Shown one piece after another: positions 6,054 through 12,340 of a stretch of 12,340 nucleotides of DNA. Source of the stretch: Anaerolineae bacterium (GTDB lineage Bacteria > Chloroflexota > Anaerolineae > JAFGEY01); the NCBI GenBank assembly GCA_016929775.1, contig JAFGIE010000155.1, positions 1-12,340 of the forward strand. The letters run 5' to 3'. The notes beneath the pieces are model-generated. The model made no database searches. It saw only the letters and a program-made list of their open reading frames with translations, and was not told the origin of the DNA. The position numbers were made by a program, and so were the translations under genes. Every line of letters starts with the position of its first letter. Position 1 is the stretch's first letter.

Positions 6054-7367
6054 GTGACCGATGCCAACGTATGCCCGATCTGCAAAGGGGCGGGCTACCT
6101 GGTCAAGGACGTTCCCTTTGGGCATCCGGACTTTGGGCGGCTCTACCCCTGCAAGTGCAAGCTGGCAGAGCTGGCGCAGCAGCGCAACGTCAGCCTCCGC
6201 CAGGTGAGCAATCTGGACAGCTTGAGTCACATGACCTTCGAGGCCTTTGTCTCGGAGGGCAAAGCGCTCAACCCCGAGCAGAGCCAGAACCTGCGGCGCG
6301 CGTATGAGTGGGCGCTGAGCTATGCGCGCGACCCACATGGGTGGCTGCTGCTCCGCGGTGGATATGGGTGCGGCAAGACCCATCTGGCGGCGGCGATCGC
6401 CAATTACCGGGTCCAGCACGGCTACCCCGCGCTCTTTGTCGTGGTGCCCGACCTGCTTGACAAGCTGCGCGCTGCCTACAGCCCGACCAGCGCGATCGGC
6501 TATGACGAGCGATTCGAGGAGATCCGGTCGCATCCGCTGCTGATCCTCGACGACCTGGGCACCCAGAGCAACACCCCGTGGGCCGACGAAAAGCTGTTCC
6601 AGATCTTTAACTACCGCTCGAACGCCAGGCTGCCCACCGTGATCACCACGAACCACGATCTGGAAGAGATCGAACCGCGCATCCGCTCCCGGCTGAGCGC
6701 AGTGGACTTGGTCCACATGGTCGGGATCATGGCCCCCGACTACCGCGGCAGCGGCGTGCCGGACGACCAGACGCAGCTGAGCAGCCTTGGCTTGCACGGG
6801 GACCAGACCTTTGCCAGCTTTAGCCTGGAGCGGGGGGACATGGGCGCCGAGGAGTACAACAGCTTGCGCGTCGCCTACCGTGCGGCGCAGGGCTTTGCCG
6901 AGGCGCCGGCGGACTGGATCGTCTTTACCGGGAGCTATGGCGCCGGCAAGACGCACCTCGCCGCCGCGATCGCCAACTACCGCTCCAGCAAGCGACAGCC
7001 GGCGCTGTTTGTCACCGTGCCCGACCTGCTCGATCACCTCCGCGCGACGTTCAGCCCCCAGAGCACGATCTCGTACGACAAGCTCTTCGAGCAGGTGCGG
7101 CGTGCGCCGCTGCTGATCCTGGACGACCTGGGCACCGAAAGTGCGACCTCTTGGGCGCGCGAAAAGCTGTACCAATTGACCAACTATCGCTACAATGCGC
7201 GGCTGCCGACGGTGATCACCACCGCGCAAGAGATCGAGGACCTCGATCCACGCTTGCGCTCGCGGCTGCTGGACCAGAGCCGCTGCCAGATCTATGCCGT
7301 GATCGCGCCGCCCTACCGGGGCCCGGCGTCGCGCGGGCGGCGCCGTCCGCGCCGATCCACGAGCTGA
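6054..7367 (+). CDS. Zinc-finger protein with two fused DnaC/IstB-type AAA+ domains (putative helicase loader)
   Basis: The 437-aa protein carries a CPIC...CKC cysteine cluster (C7, C10, C33, C35), a probable zinc site, followed by two DnaC/DnaI/IstB-like AAA+ domains in tandem. Domain 1: Walker A GGYGCGKT (102-109), Walker B LLILDD (162-167), sensor 1 ITTN (N200), arginines R211/R213. Domain 2: Walker A GSYGAGKT (293-300), Walker B LLILDD (353-358), ITTA in place of ITTN (A391), arginines R402/R404. DnaC and DnaI usually have one such domain, so this protein is about twice the usual length in its ATPase part. The GTG at 6054 is preferred because AGGAG (6043-6047) lies six bases before it; a longer frame from 5889 lies inside the upstream gene. 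It sits directly behind dnaB and the DnaD-domain gene, so helicase loading is the best-supported role. A transposon-type IstB is unlikely. Confidence 0.88.
   Translation: MTDANVCPICKGAGYLVKDVPFGHPDFGRLYPCKCKLAELAQQRNVSLRQVSNLDSLSHMTFEAFVSEGKALNPEQSQNLRRAYEWALSYARDPHGWLLLRGGYGCGKTHLAAAIANYRVQHGYPALFVVVPDLLDKLRAAYSPTSAIGYDERFEEIRSHPLLILDDLGTQSNTPWADEKLFQIFNYRSNARLPTVITTNHDLEEIEPRIRSRLSAVDLVHMVGIMAPDYRGSGVPDDQTQLSSLGLHGDQTFASFSLERGDMGAEEYNSLRVAYRAAQGFAEAPADWIVFTGSYGAGKTHLAAAIANYRSSKRQPALFVTVPDLLDHLRATFSPQSTISYDKLFEQVRRAPLLILDDLGTESATSWAREKLYQLTNYRYNARLPTVITTAQEIEDLDPRLRSRLLDQSRCQIYAVIAPPYRGPASRGRRRPRRSTS
6234..7322 (+). repeat. Internal duplication in the loader gene (two diverged 191-codon units)
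   Basis: Residues from T61 of the loader align to residues from T252 without a gap, at a constant offset of 191 residues (573 bp). By hand count about 95 of 172 positions are identical. The unit includes the TF-x-x-F segment ahead of the ATPase core, the whole core and the terminal YRG. The zinc finger is outside the repeat and present once. The DNA has drifted considerably, so the duplication is old. Confidence 0.9.
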
Positions 7368-7463
7368 CGCCGCACCTCCCATCCGGGGGCGCTGTCCCCC
7401 GCCGTCGACCAACGCGCGTCGCGCACGCGCGACACACACCCACACACGAGGAGGCAAGATCGG

Positions 7464-8519
7464 ATGGACATCCCGCTCAAGGTTGCCGTGATCGGCACCG
7501 GCATGGGCCGGTACCACATGAAAGAGTTCGTCGAGTCGCCGAACGTCGAGCTGGTGGCAGTCTGCGATCTGAACCGCGAGGAGGCGACCCAGTTCGCGCG
7601 AGAGTATGGCGCCCAAACGGTGGTGACCGACTATCACGACCTGTGGGCGATCTCGAATCTGGATGCGGTCAGCATCGCCGTGCCCAACTATTTGCACGCG
7701 TCGATCGCGATCGAGGCGCTGGAGCGCGGGCTGCATGTGCTGTGCGAGAAACCCATGGCGACGACGCTGGCGGACGCCAAGCGGATGGTCGAGACCGCCG
7801 AGGCGCAGAACAAGCGGCTCATGATCGGCATGAGCCAACGCTTCAGACCACAGTCACTGGCCCTGCGCGGCATGGTCGAGCGGGGTGAGCTGGGCGCGAT
7901 CTATTACGCGCGCTCTACGTGGATCCGGCGGCGGGGCGTGCCCGTGATCCACTTTAGCGCGGGCGGGTCGATGGGACGCGGCGCCTGGTTCGTGAATCGC
8001 GAGAAGGCGGGCGCAGGCGCGCTGTTTGACATTGGCGTGCACATGTTCGACCTGATGTGGTGGCTGATGGGCAACCCGGCGCCCGTGTCGGTCTCGGCAG
8101 TTAGCTATCGCAACCTGTGGGTGGACGAGTTCGCACGGCGCGGGATCCCGTACGACATCGACGAGCTCTCGTCGGCGTTGGTGCGCTTTGAGAACGGGGT
8201 CACCGCTCTGTTCGACGTCAGCTGGGCGGCGAACCAGGACAACGAGATGAACGTGCGGGTGTTTGGCACCGAGGCGGGGTTCCAGGTCTACCCGCCGGTC
8301 GTGTACCGCGAACCGCGCTGGGGTGAGCTACACGCCGACGCGATCGAGATCAAGGAGGTCGAGGCGGGGCTGACCCCGCGGCGCCACTTTGTCGATTGCA
8401 TCCGCGACCCGGACAAGCCCATGATTGCCTCGGGACAGGAGTGCCTGGGCGTCATGGCGGTGCTCGATGCCGTGCAGCGTTCGGCGGCGTGCGGGCACGA
8501 AGTGACGGTCGATCTCTAG
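7464..8519 (+). CDS. Gfo/Idh/MocA-family NAD(P)-dependent oxidoreductase
   Basis: The 351-aa cytoplasmic enzyme belongs to the sugar and inositol dehydrogenase family. The N-terminal Rossmann fold shows the dinucleotide loop VIGTGMGRYH (10-18) and an acidic residue after the second strand (CDLN, D35). The family catalytic lysine is K96 in CEKPMA, and the C-terminal domain carries the DxGxHxxD motif (D189, G191, H193, D196). D35 favours NAD over NADP, but this is not decisive. The exact sugar substrate cannot be read from sequence. The ATG is preceded by AGGAGG (7449-7454) nine bases away. The GH116 gene starts 26 bp after its stop, suggesting joint processing of a glycoside-derived sugar. Confidence 0.93.
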   Translation: MDIPLKVAVIGTGMGRYHMKEFVESPNVELVAVCDLNREEATQFAREYGAQTVVTDYHDLWAISNLDAVSIAVPNYLHASIAIEALERGLHVLCEKPMATTLADAKRMVETAEAQNKRLMIGMSQRFRPQSLALRGMVERGELGAIYYARSTWIRRRGVPVIHFSAGGSMGRGAWFVNREKAGAGALFDIGVHMFDLMWWLMGNPAPVSVSAVSYRNLWVDEFARRGIPYDIDELSSALVRFENGVTALFDVSWAANQDNEMNVRVFGTEAGFQVYPPVVYREPRWGELHADAIEIKEVEAGLTPRRHFVDCIRDPDKPMIASGQECLGVMAVLDAVQRSAACGHEVTVDL

Positions 8520-8545
8520 ATCGCTGCGCGCCAGAGGAGGGTATC

Positions 8546-11206
8546 TTGACAGAGAAGCCTGGGGGCGCAAGCGCGCTCCACGAGGTCGGCCCGCCGCGTG
8601 CGTACACGGGCCGCAAGCTCTCGCAGATCGCGTTTCCGATCGGCGGGATCGGCACGGGCAGCGTCTCGCTCGATGGCACGGGGGCGCTGATCGACTGGGA
8701 GATCTTTAACCGGCCCAACATCGGCTCGATCCTGCCCTACTCGTTCTGTACGCTGTGGGCCAAGACCCAGGACGGCGAGGCGGTGACCAAGGTTGTGCAG
8801 TCCCCGCCGCAGCCCCCCTTTTCGGGGCAGGGGGACAGGGACTATCGTGGCTTTGGGTTCGGCGTGAGCCGCATGAACGGCGCCGGGTTGCCGCACATGC
8901 GCAGCGGCGCGTTCCACGGCGAGTACCCGCTCGCCTGGATCGACTTTGAGGACCCGGACATGCCGGTCCAGGTGCGCATGGAGGCCTACAATCCCTTCGT
9001 GCCGCTGAACGATGTAGACTCGGGCCTGCCCGCGGCGCTGCTCTCCTTCCGGCTCCACAACCCGGGCCCGGCGCCCGTCCAGGTTGCGCTGGCGGCAAAC
9101 CTGTACAACGCCGTGGGCTATGCGGGCGAAGGCCCGTTTACCGCCCCCTCGGTCGGGGGGTCGACGAACGCCTACGTCGAGCGCCCGGACCTGCGGGGGC
9201 TAGTGATGCGCAGCGAGCGGTACGCGCCCGATGACCCCCGGTTCGGCACGATGGCCCTGACGACGACCTGGCAGGACACAGATCACCAGACCTGCTGGTT
9301 CCGCGGGGCGTGGTATGACGCCATGCACCTGTTCTGGGACGATTTCTCCCGGACGGGGACGCTGCCCGACAGGACCTACGACGCGCCTTCGCCGGAGGGT
9401 CAGGGCGACGTCGGGTCGATCGTCCTCAAAGCCACGCTCGAACCGGGCGCGACGGCGGTCCTCCCGGTGACGATCACGTGGCATATGCCGAATTTCGTCA
9501 AGTACTGGGGGCAGGCGCCCTGTGACTGCGAGGGAGGGGCGTGCGAGCGCGCTGTGTGGCGCAATCACTATGCGACCCGGTTCGAGGATGCGCTGGACGT
9601 AGCGGCATACATTGCCGCACACGCCGAGCGGCTGTCTGCCGAGACGCGCCGTTTCCACGACGTGCTCTATGCCAGCACGCTGCCGACCTATGTCCTCGAC
9701 GCCGTCTCGAGCCAGATGTCGACCATCAAGAGCACGACCTGCCTGCGCCTGGAGGATGGCACGTTCTACGGCTTCGAGGGCTGTCACTGCGGCAGCGGCT
9801 GTTGCGAGGGATCGTGCACGCACGTCTGGAACTATGCCCAGAGCGTGGCGTTCCTCTTTCCCGCGCTCGAGCGCTCGATGCGCATCGCCGACTATGCGTA
9901 CAACGTCGACGAGGACGGGCGCATGGGCTTCCGGCTGCAGCTGCCGCTGGGGGCGGCGCCGTCGGCCTTTCACGCTGCGGCGGATGGGCAGATGGGCGGG
10001 GTGATCAAGGTCTACCGCGACTGGAAGCTCTCGGGCGACCACGCCTGGTTGGCCCGGATCTGGCCCAAAGTCTCGCGCGCCCTCGCGTACGCCTGGGTGG
10101 CATGGGACATCGACCAGGACGGGGTCATGGAGGGCGTGCAGCACAACACCTACGACATCGAGTTCTGGGGCCCCAACACGATGATGGGCAGCTTTTACTT
10201 GGGCGCGCTGCGCGCGGCGGAAGAGATGGCATCCTACCTCGGCGAGGACGGGCAAGCCGAGACCTACCGCGCGCTCTACGAGCGGGGCCGAGCCAAGATG
10301 GACGCCGAGCTGTTCAACGGCGAGTTCTACGTACAGGAGGTCAACCCGCGGGCCTATTTGAGCTCGCCCCACGCGCTCAAAGAGAGCATGGGCGGGCAGA
10401 TACCGGGCGATCCCAAGTACCAGTACGGGGAGGGATGCCTGTCCGACCAACTGGTCGGACAGTGGTTGGCCCGGATCGTCGGCTTGGGCGACCTGTTCGA
10501 CCCGGAGCACGTCCGCACGGCGCTGCGCTCGATCTACAGGTACAACTGGCGCACCGACTTTTGGGATCACGCCAACCCGCAGCGGATCTATGCCCTGAAT
10601 GACGAGTCTGGGCTGCTGCTCTGCACGTGGCCCCGCGGCGGGCGACCGGCGCTGCCGTTCGTGTACTCGGACGAGGTGTGGTGCGGGATCGAGTACCAGG
10701 TCGCCAGTCACCTGATCTACGAGGGGATGGTCGAGGAGGGGTTGCGCATCGTCAAGGGGGTCCGCGACCGGCACGACGGCGAGCGGCGCAATCCGTGGAA
10801 CGAGTTCGAATGTGGCAGCCACTATGCGCGCTCGATGGCTTCTTGGGCTGTGTTGACTGCGCTGGCAGGCTACGAGTTCGACGCCACGCGCAACCGGATC
10901 GGCTTTAGCCCGCGCTACCGCGAGGCTGACTGCCGCCTGTTCTGGTCCCTCGGCTCGGGCTGGGGCGGCTATGCGCAGCGGCTGGACGACGAGAGGGCAG
11001 AGATCGCGCTCTCGGTGGCCTATGGTGAACTGGCGCTCGGCGAGCTCTACCTGGGCAGCGTCCACCAGGTGCGCGCGGCAGAGGTCACGGTCGACGGGTG
11101 CACGATCGCCGCCACCTTTGCCGCCGAGGGCACAGGCTGGACCGTCCTGTTCGGCGACCCGCTGCACCTCGAGGCAGGGCAGGCGCTGCGCGTGACCATC
11201 GCGTAA
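8546..11206 (+). CDS. Glycoside hydrolase family 116 (GBA2/DUF608-type beta-glycosidase)
   Basis: The 886-aa protein has the two-part GH116 layout: an N-terminal beta-rich GBA2_N-type domain (from IAFPIGGIGTGSVSLDG, 28-44, to about 320) and a C-terminal (alpha/alpha)6 catalytic domain. By hand comparison with human GBA2, E411 in GFEG is the likely nucleophile and D537 in HNTYDIEFWG the likely acid/base. A cysteine-rich loop follows E411, leading into GSCTHVWNYAQ, a feature I associate with the DUF608 branch. The late NEFECGSHYARSMASW block probably lines the active site. GH116 enzymes hydrolyse beta-glucosides, xylosides or glucosylceramide; the substrate here is open. No signal peptide is seen, so it is probably cytoplasmic. 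The TTG at 8546 is chosen because AGAGGAGG (8533-8540) lies five bases upstream; an in-frame ATG at 8396 would overlap the previous gene by 124 bp. Confidence 0.9.
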   Translation: MTEKPGGASALHEVGPPRAYTGRKLSQIAFPIGGIGTGSVSLDGTGALIDWEIFNRPNIGSILPYSFCTLWAKTQDGEAVTKVVQSPPQPPFSGQGDRDYRGFGFGVSRMNGAGLPHMRSGAFHGEYPLAWIDFEDPDMPVQVRMEAYNPFVPLNDVDSGLPAALLSFRLHNPGPAPVQVALAANLYNAVGYAGEGPFTAPSVGGSTNAYVERPDLRGLVMRSERYAPDDPRFGTMALTTTWQDTDHQTCWFRGAWYDAMHLFWDDFSRTGTLPDRTYDAPSPEGQGDVGSIVLKATLEPGATAVLPVTITWHMPNFVKYWGQAPCDCEGGACERAVWRNHYATRFEDALDVAAYIAAHAERLSAETRRFHDVLYASTLPTYVLDAVSSQMSTIKSTTCLRLEDGTFYGFEGCHCGSGCCEGSCTHVWNYAQSVAFLFPALERSMRIADYAYNVDEDGRMGFRLQLPLGAAPSAFHAAADGQMGGVIKVYRDWKLSGDHAWLARIWPKVSRALAYAWVAWDIDQDGVMEGVQHNTYDIEFWGPNTMMGSFYLGALRAAEEMASYLGEDGQAETYRALYERGRAKMDAELFNGEFYVQEVNPRAYLSSPHALKESMGGQIPGDPKYQYGEGCLSDQLVGQWLARIVGLGDLFDPEHVRTALRSIYRYNWRTDFWDHANPQRIYALNDESGLLLCTWPRGGRPALPFVYSDEVWCGIEYQVASHLIYEGMVEEGLRIVKGVRDRHDGERRNPWNEFECGSHYARSMASWAVLTALAGYEFDATRNRIGFSPRYREADCRLFWSLGSGWGGYAQRLDDERAEIALSVAYGELALGELYLGSVHQVRAAEVTVDGCTIAATFAAEGTGWTVLFGDPLHLEAGQALRVTIA

Positions 11207-11219
11207 AGGGGGTCGATGC

Positions 11220-11588
11220 ATGGACGGGGTGTGGTACCACGGCTCGCCCTACGAGCTGGCTGAGCTGCTCACGGGGAGCACGATCACCCAGGACCGGCAT
11301 CTGGCAGAGGTCTTTTCGCACAAGCCAGCGATCGTGTCGATCGACGATGACGGCGCGATCCGGCACAACGGGAGCCAGCCCGGCTACCTGTACCGGGTCG
11401 CCGAGGCGGTCGCGGCGGACGACGTGATGCCCCATCCGCGGACGACGATGGCGCCGGGCGCAGAGTGGCTGACCCGGCGACCGCTGCGCGTGGAACGGAT
11501 CGGGCGTACGGCGCCAGACCCCGCCGAGCTGTTGACAGCGGCGGATGTTGCGGCGCTGCGCGCGCGCGGCTCTCGTCTCACGCCCTGA
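11220..11588 (+). CDS. Small protein with ADP-ribosyltransferase (Arr-like) pattern, function unproven
   Basis: The 122-aa protein begins WYHGSPYELAELLTGSTIT and continues with LAEVFSHKPAIVSI, a GYLYRVAEAV strand, DDVMPHP and a late EWLTRRPLRVERI. This order (YHG-loop-GSxI near the start, a central LY-V strand, then R-R/S-PLRV near the end) recalls rifampin ADP-ribosyltransferase Arr and other compact ART-fold enzymes, with H7 as the candidate NAD-binding histidine. The resemblance is by eye and could be wrong. No signal peptide or membrane segment is present. The ATG at 11220 has AAAGGGGG (11205-11212) seven bases upstream; another ATG at 11216 is out of frame. It starts 13 bp after the GH116 stop, so it is probably in the same transcript. 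It could be a drug-modifying enzyme, a toxin-like ART or an unrelated small enzyme. Confidence 0.75.
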   Translation: MDGVWYHGSPYELAELLTGSTITQDRHLAEVFSHKPAIVSIDDDGAIRHNGSQPGYLYRVAEAVAADDVMPHPRTTMAPGAEWLTRRPLRVERIGRTAPDPAELLTAADVAALRARGSRLTP

Positions 11589-11644
11589 TGGGGCGCTCGA
11601 GCGTGACGGGGAGGGGTGGATGCAAGCGGGGATCGCGCACGTGA

Positions 11645-11691
11645 CCCCTCCCTCGGCCCTCCCCCGACGTGGGCGAGGGAGAACGTGCTCC
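11645..11691. repeat. CCCTCCCTCGGCCC hairpin element, probably dispersed/REP-like
   Basis: CTCCCTCGGCCC (11648-11659) pairs with GGGCGAGGGAG (11671-11681) with one bulged base, around an 11-nt loop. C-rich then G-rich hairpins of this composition are frequent intergenic elements in several GC-rich genomes. It could damp transcription leaving the upstream unit, but lacks a terminator T-run. Its copy number cannot be seen from one window. Confidence 0.55.
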
Positions 11692-11730
11692 CGTAGCTGG
11701 GTCTCTGATAAGTCCTGTCACAGACGGGAG
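11688..11730. repeat. Inverted repeat CTCCCGT / ACGGGAG
   Basis: CTCCCGT (11688-11694) and ACGGGAG (11724-11730) are exact inverted copies 29 bp apart. The intervening DNA contains a second partial pairing (GTCTCTG at 11701-11707 with CACAGAC near 11720-11726), so two structures could compete. It may be part of the same element as the neighbouring hairpin or a regulatory leader; a chance match is also possible. Confidence 0.35.
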
Positions 11731-11780
11731 CCGAGCGCGCTGCCCCATGTCATCCTGAGGCAGTGGGGGAGGAGTGCACC

Positions 11781-12340
11781 GTGAGCGAGGGCATGGACAA
11801 CCCGTGGCGGCGCGTGGTGCGCGTCTGGCTCCCGCTGCTGCTTCTCCTCCTCGCTTTCGGGCTGCGCCTGGTCCGCCTCGATGCCTTCCGCCTGTGGGGC
11901 GATGAAGGGTGGTCGATGAGCGTCACCACGCTCGACCCGGCGTCGCTGCTGGTCGAGGTGGGACACGACATCCATCCCCCGCTCTACTACTACATGGCCC
12001 ACCTGTGGGGGCAGGTTGCGGGATGGGGCGTGTTTGCCTCGCGCTTCTTTTCCGTCTTCCCGGGCACGCTGCTCGTGGCATTGACCGCAGCCCTGGGGCG
12101 GCGTTTCGGCGGGACGCGTATCGGGTGGACCGGTGCGGCGCTGCTGGCGGTCGCGCCCTTTGCCGTGTACTACAGCCAGGAGGTACGCCCCTTTGCCTGG
12201 ATGGCGCTGTGGTGCGTGTCCGCCCTCTACCTGCTCTTGCGAGTGGTCCATCCCCGCACGGACGCCGGGACGCGGTCTGCAGTGACACCTCTCGCGCATG
12301 GTCATTGCGAGCCGGCGCCCTTCCCGGCGAAGCAATCCCC
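11781..12340 (+). CDS. GT-C/PMT-type membrane glycosyltransferase, N-terminal part (runs off the window)
   Basis: The frame is open from GTG 11781 to the window edge (at least 186 codons). It encodes the start of a polytopic lipid-sugar-dependent glycosyltransferase of the PMT/ArnT-like superfamily. A first membrane helix lies at about 15-33, followed by the external loop with the superfamily acidic pair in LWGDEGWS (D41-E42), then HDIHPPLYYYMAHLW (62-76), further helices at about 92-106 and 114-130, and YYSQEVRPF (130-138). These are typical of the family's periplasmic catalytic face. The GTG follows AGGAG (11770-11774) by six bases; ATG 11793 is a shorter alternative. Residues from about 174 onward are encoded by a palindromic dispersed repeat, so whether the frame continues into the remaining helices is not visible. 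Acceptor and sugar are unknown. Confidence 0.85.
   Translation, partial: MSEGMDNPWRRVVRVWLPLLLLLLAFGLRLVRLDAFRLWGDEGWSMSVTTLDPASLLVEVGHDIHPPLYYYMAHLWGQVAGWGVFASRFFSVFPGTLLVALTAALGRRFGGTRIGWTGAALLAVAPFAVYYSQEVRPFAWMALWCVSALYLLLRVVHPRTDAGTRSAVTPLAHGHCEPAPFPAKQS
12300..12340. repeat. Palindromic GTCATTGCGAG...GAAGCAATC dispersed repeat
   Basis: ATTGC (12304-12308) pairs with GCAAT (12332-12336) and GCCGG (12311-12315) with CCGGC (12324-12328), with a small internal loop between and an 8-nt apical loop. The flanks GTCATTGCGAG and GAAGCAATC match a repeat I recall as widespread in intergenic DNA of several bacterial phyla. Here it lies inside the reading frame of the glycosyltransferase and reaches the window edge. 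Confidence 0.6.

Larger units (their letters stand above)
11589..11780. other. Intergenic region with hairpin-forming repeats
   Basis: This 192-bp gap has no credible gene. It holds a pyrimidine/purine hairpin element (11645-11681), a second longer-range inverted repeat (11688-11730), and the string TGTCATCCTGAGG (11749-11761), which recalls dispersed intergenic repeats seen in other genomes. No convincing -35/-10 pair for the downstream glycosyltransferase gene was found, and no T-run follows the hairpins. Confidence 0.6.

Noticed and set aside
6234..7322. The tandem similarity as an assembly artefact
   Set aside because: The two copies have diverged to about 55% protein identity with different codon choices, so they are real old paralogous domains and not a duplicated read.
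6054..7367. IstB-type ATPase of an IS21 insertion sequence
   Set aside because: No IstA transposase, no terminal inverted repeats and no target duplication are visible, and the gene is tightly packed behind dnaB and a DnaD-domain gene.
8396..8545. N-terminal extension of the GH116 protein from the ATG at 8396
   Set aside because: It overlaps the oxidoreductase gene, has no ribosome site, and the extra peptide is unlike the family; the TTG at 8546 has a strong AGAGGAGG.
9200..11221. 673-codon open frame on the minus strand opposite the GH116 gene, and a similar 601-codon one at 6033-7838
   Set aside because: Both lie antisense to clearly recognised genes, have no recognisable domains, and their composition (Arg, Asp, Val, Gln, His rich) is what the reverse frame of GC-rich coding DNA gives.
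1..12340. CRISPR array, tRNA or rRNA genes, prophage
   Set aside because: No regularly spaced direct repeats, no cloverleaf with a recognisable T-arm sequence, no conserved rRNA strings, and no integrase or phage structural genes were found on reading both strands.

Overview
This GC-rich window (dense genes, many GTG/TTG starts, strong GGAGG ribosome sites) reads as chromosomal DNA of an environmental bacterium. The mix of a DnaD-type primosome protein, a DnaC/DnaI-like loader, a DUF151 bifunctional nuclease, DUF2085 and GTGGTATAATC-type extended -10 promoters suggests Chloroflexota. That assignment is inference from gene content, not from a phylogenetic marker.

Layout. Positions 84-3169 hold four minus-strand genes in two transcription units. 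The first is a 518-aa HEAT-repeat-like protein followed by tatA, with its own promoter at 1917-1944. The second is a TlpA/ResA-type thioredoxin lipoprotein coupled to a DUF2085 membrane protein, driven by a near-consensus promoter at 3248-3276. A divergent plus-strand promoter (3314-3342) drives the DUF151 nuclease gene, which ends at an intrinsic terminator (3909-3933).

Positions 3984-7367 form a plus-strand replication-initiation cassette: the replicative helicase dnaB, a DnaD-domain protein overlapping it by ATGA, and a zinc-finger protein with two fused DnaC/IstB-type AAA+ domains. Together they look like a helicase and its loading apparatus. The tandem loader is the most unusual item: its two halves align without gaps at a 191-residue period, and only the first keeps the sensor-1 asparagine.

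Positions 7464-11588 carry a likely sugar-processing unit: a Gfo/Idh/MocA-type NAD(P) oxidoreductase, a GH116 (GBA2/DUF608-type) glycoside hydrolase, and a small protein with an Arr/ADP-ribosyltransferase-like pattern. After a 192-bp intergenic region rich in hairpin-forming repeats, the window ends inside a GT-C/PMT-type membrane glycosyltransferase (from 11781). Its reading frame runs through a palindromic GTCATTGCGAG...GAAGCAATC dispersed repeat at the edge.

No rRNA, tRNA, CRISPR array, insertion sequence or phage gene was found. Apart from the tandem loader the window looks like ordinary chromosome; I do not see a clear new defence or mobile system.
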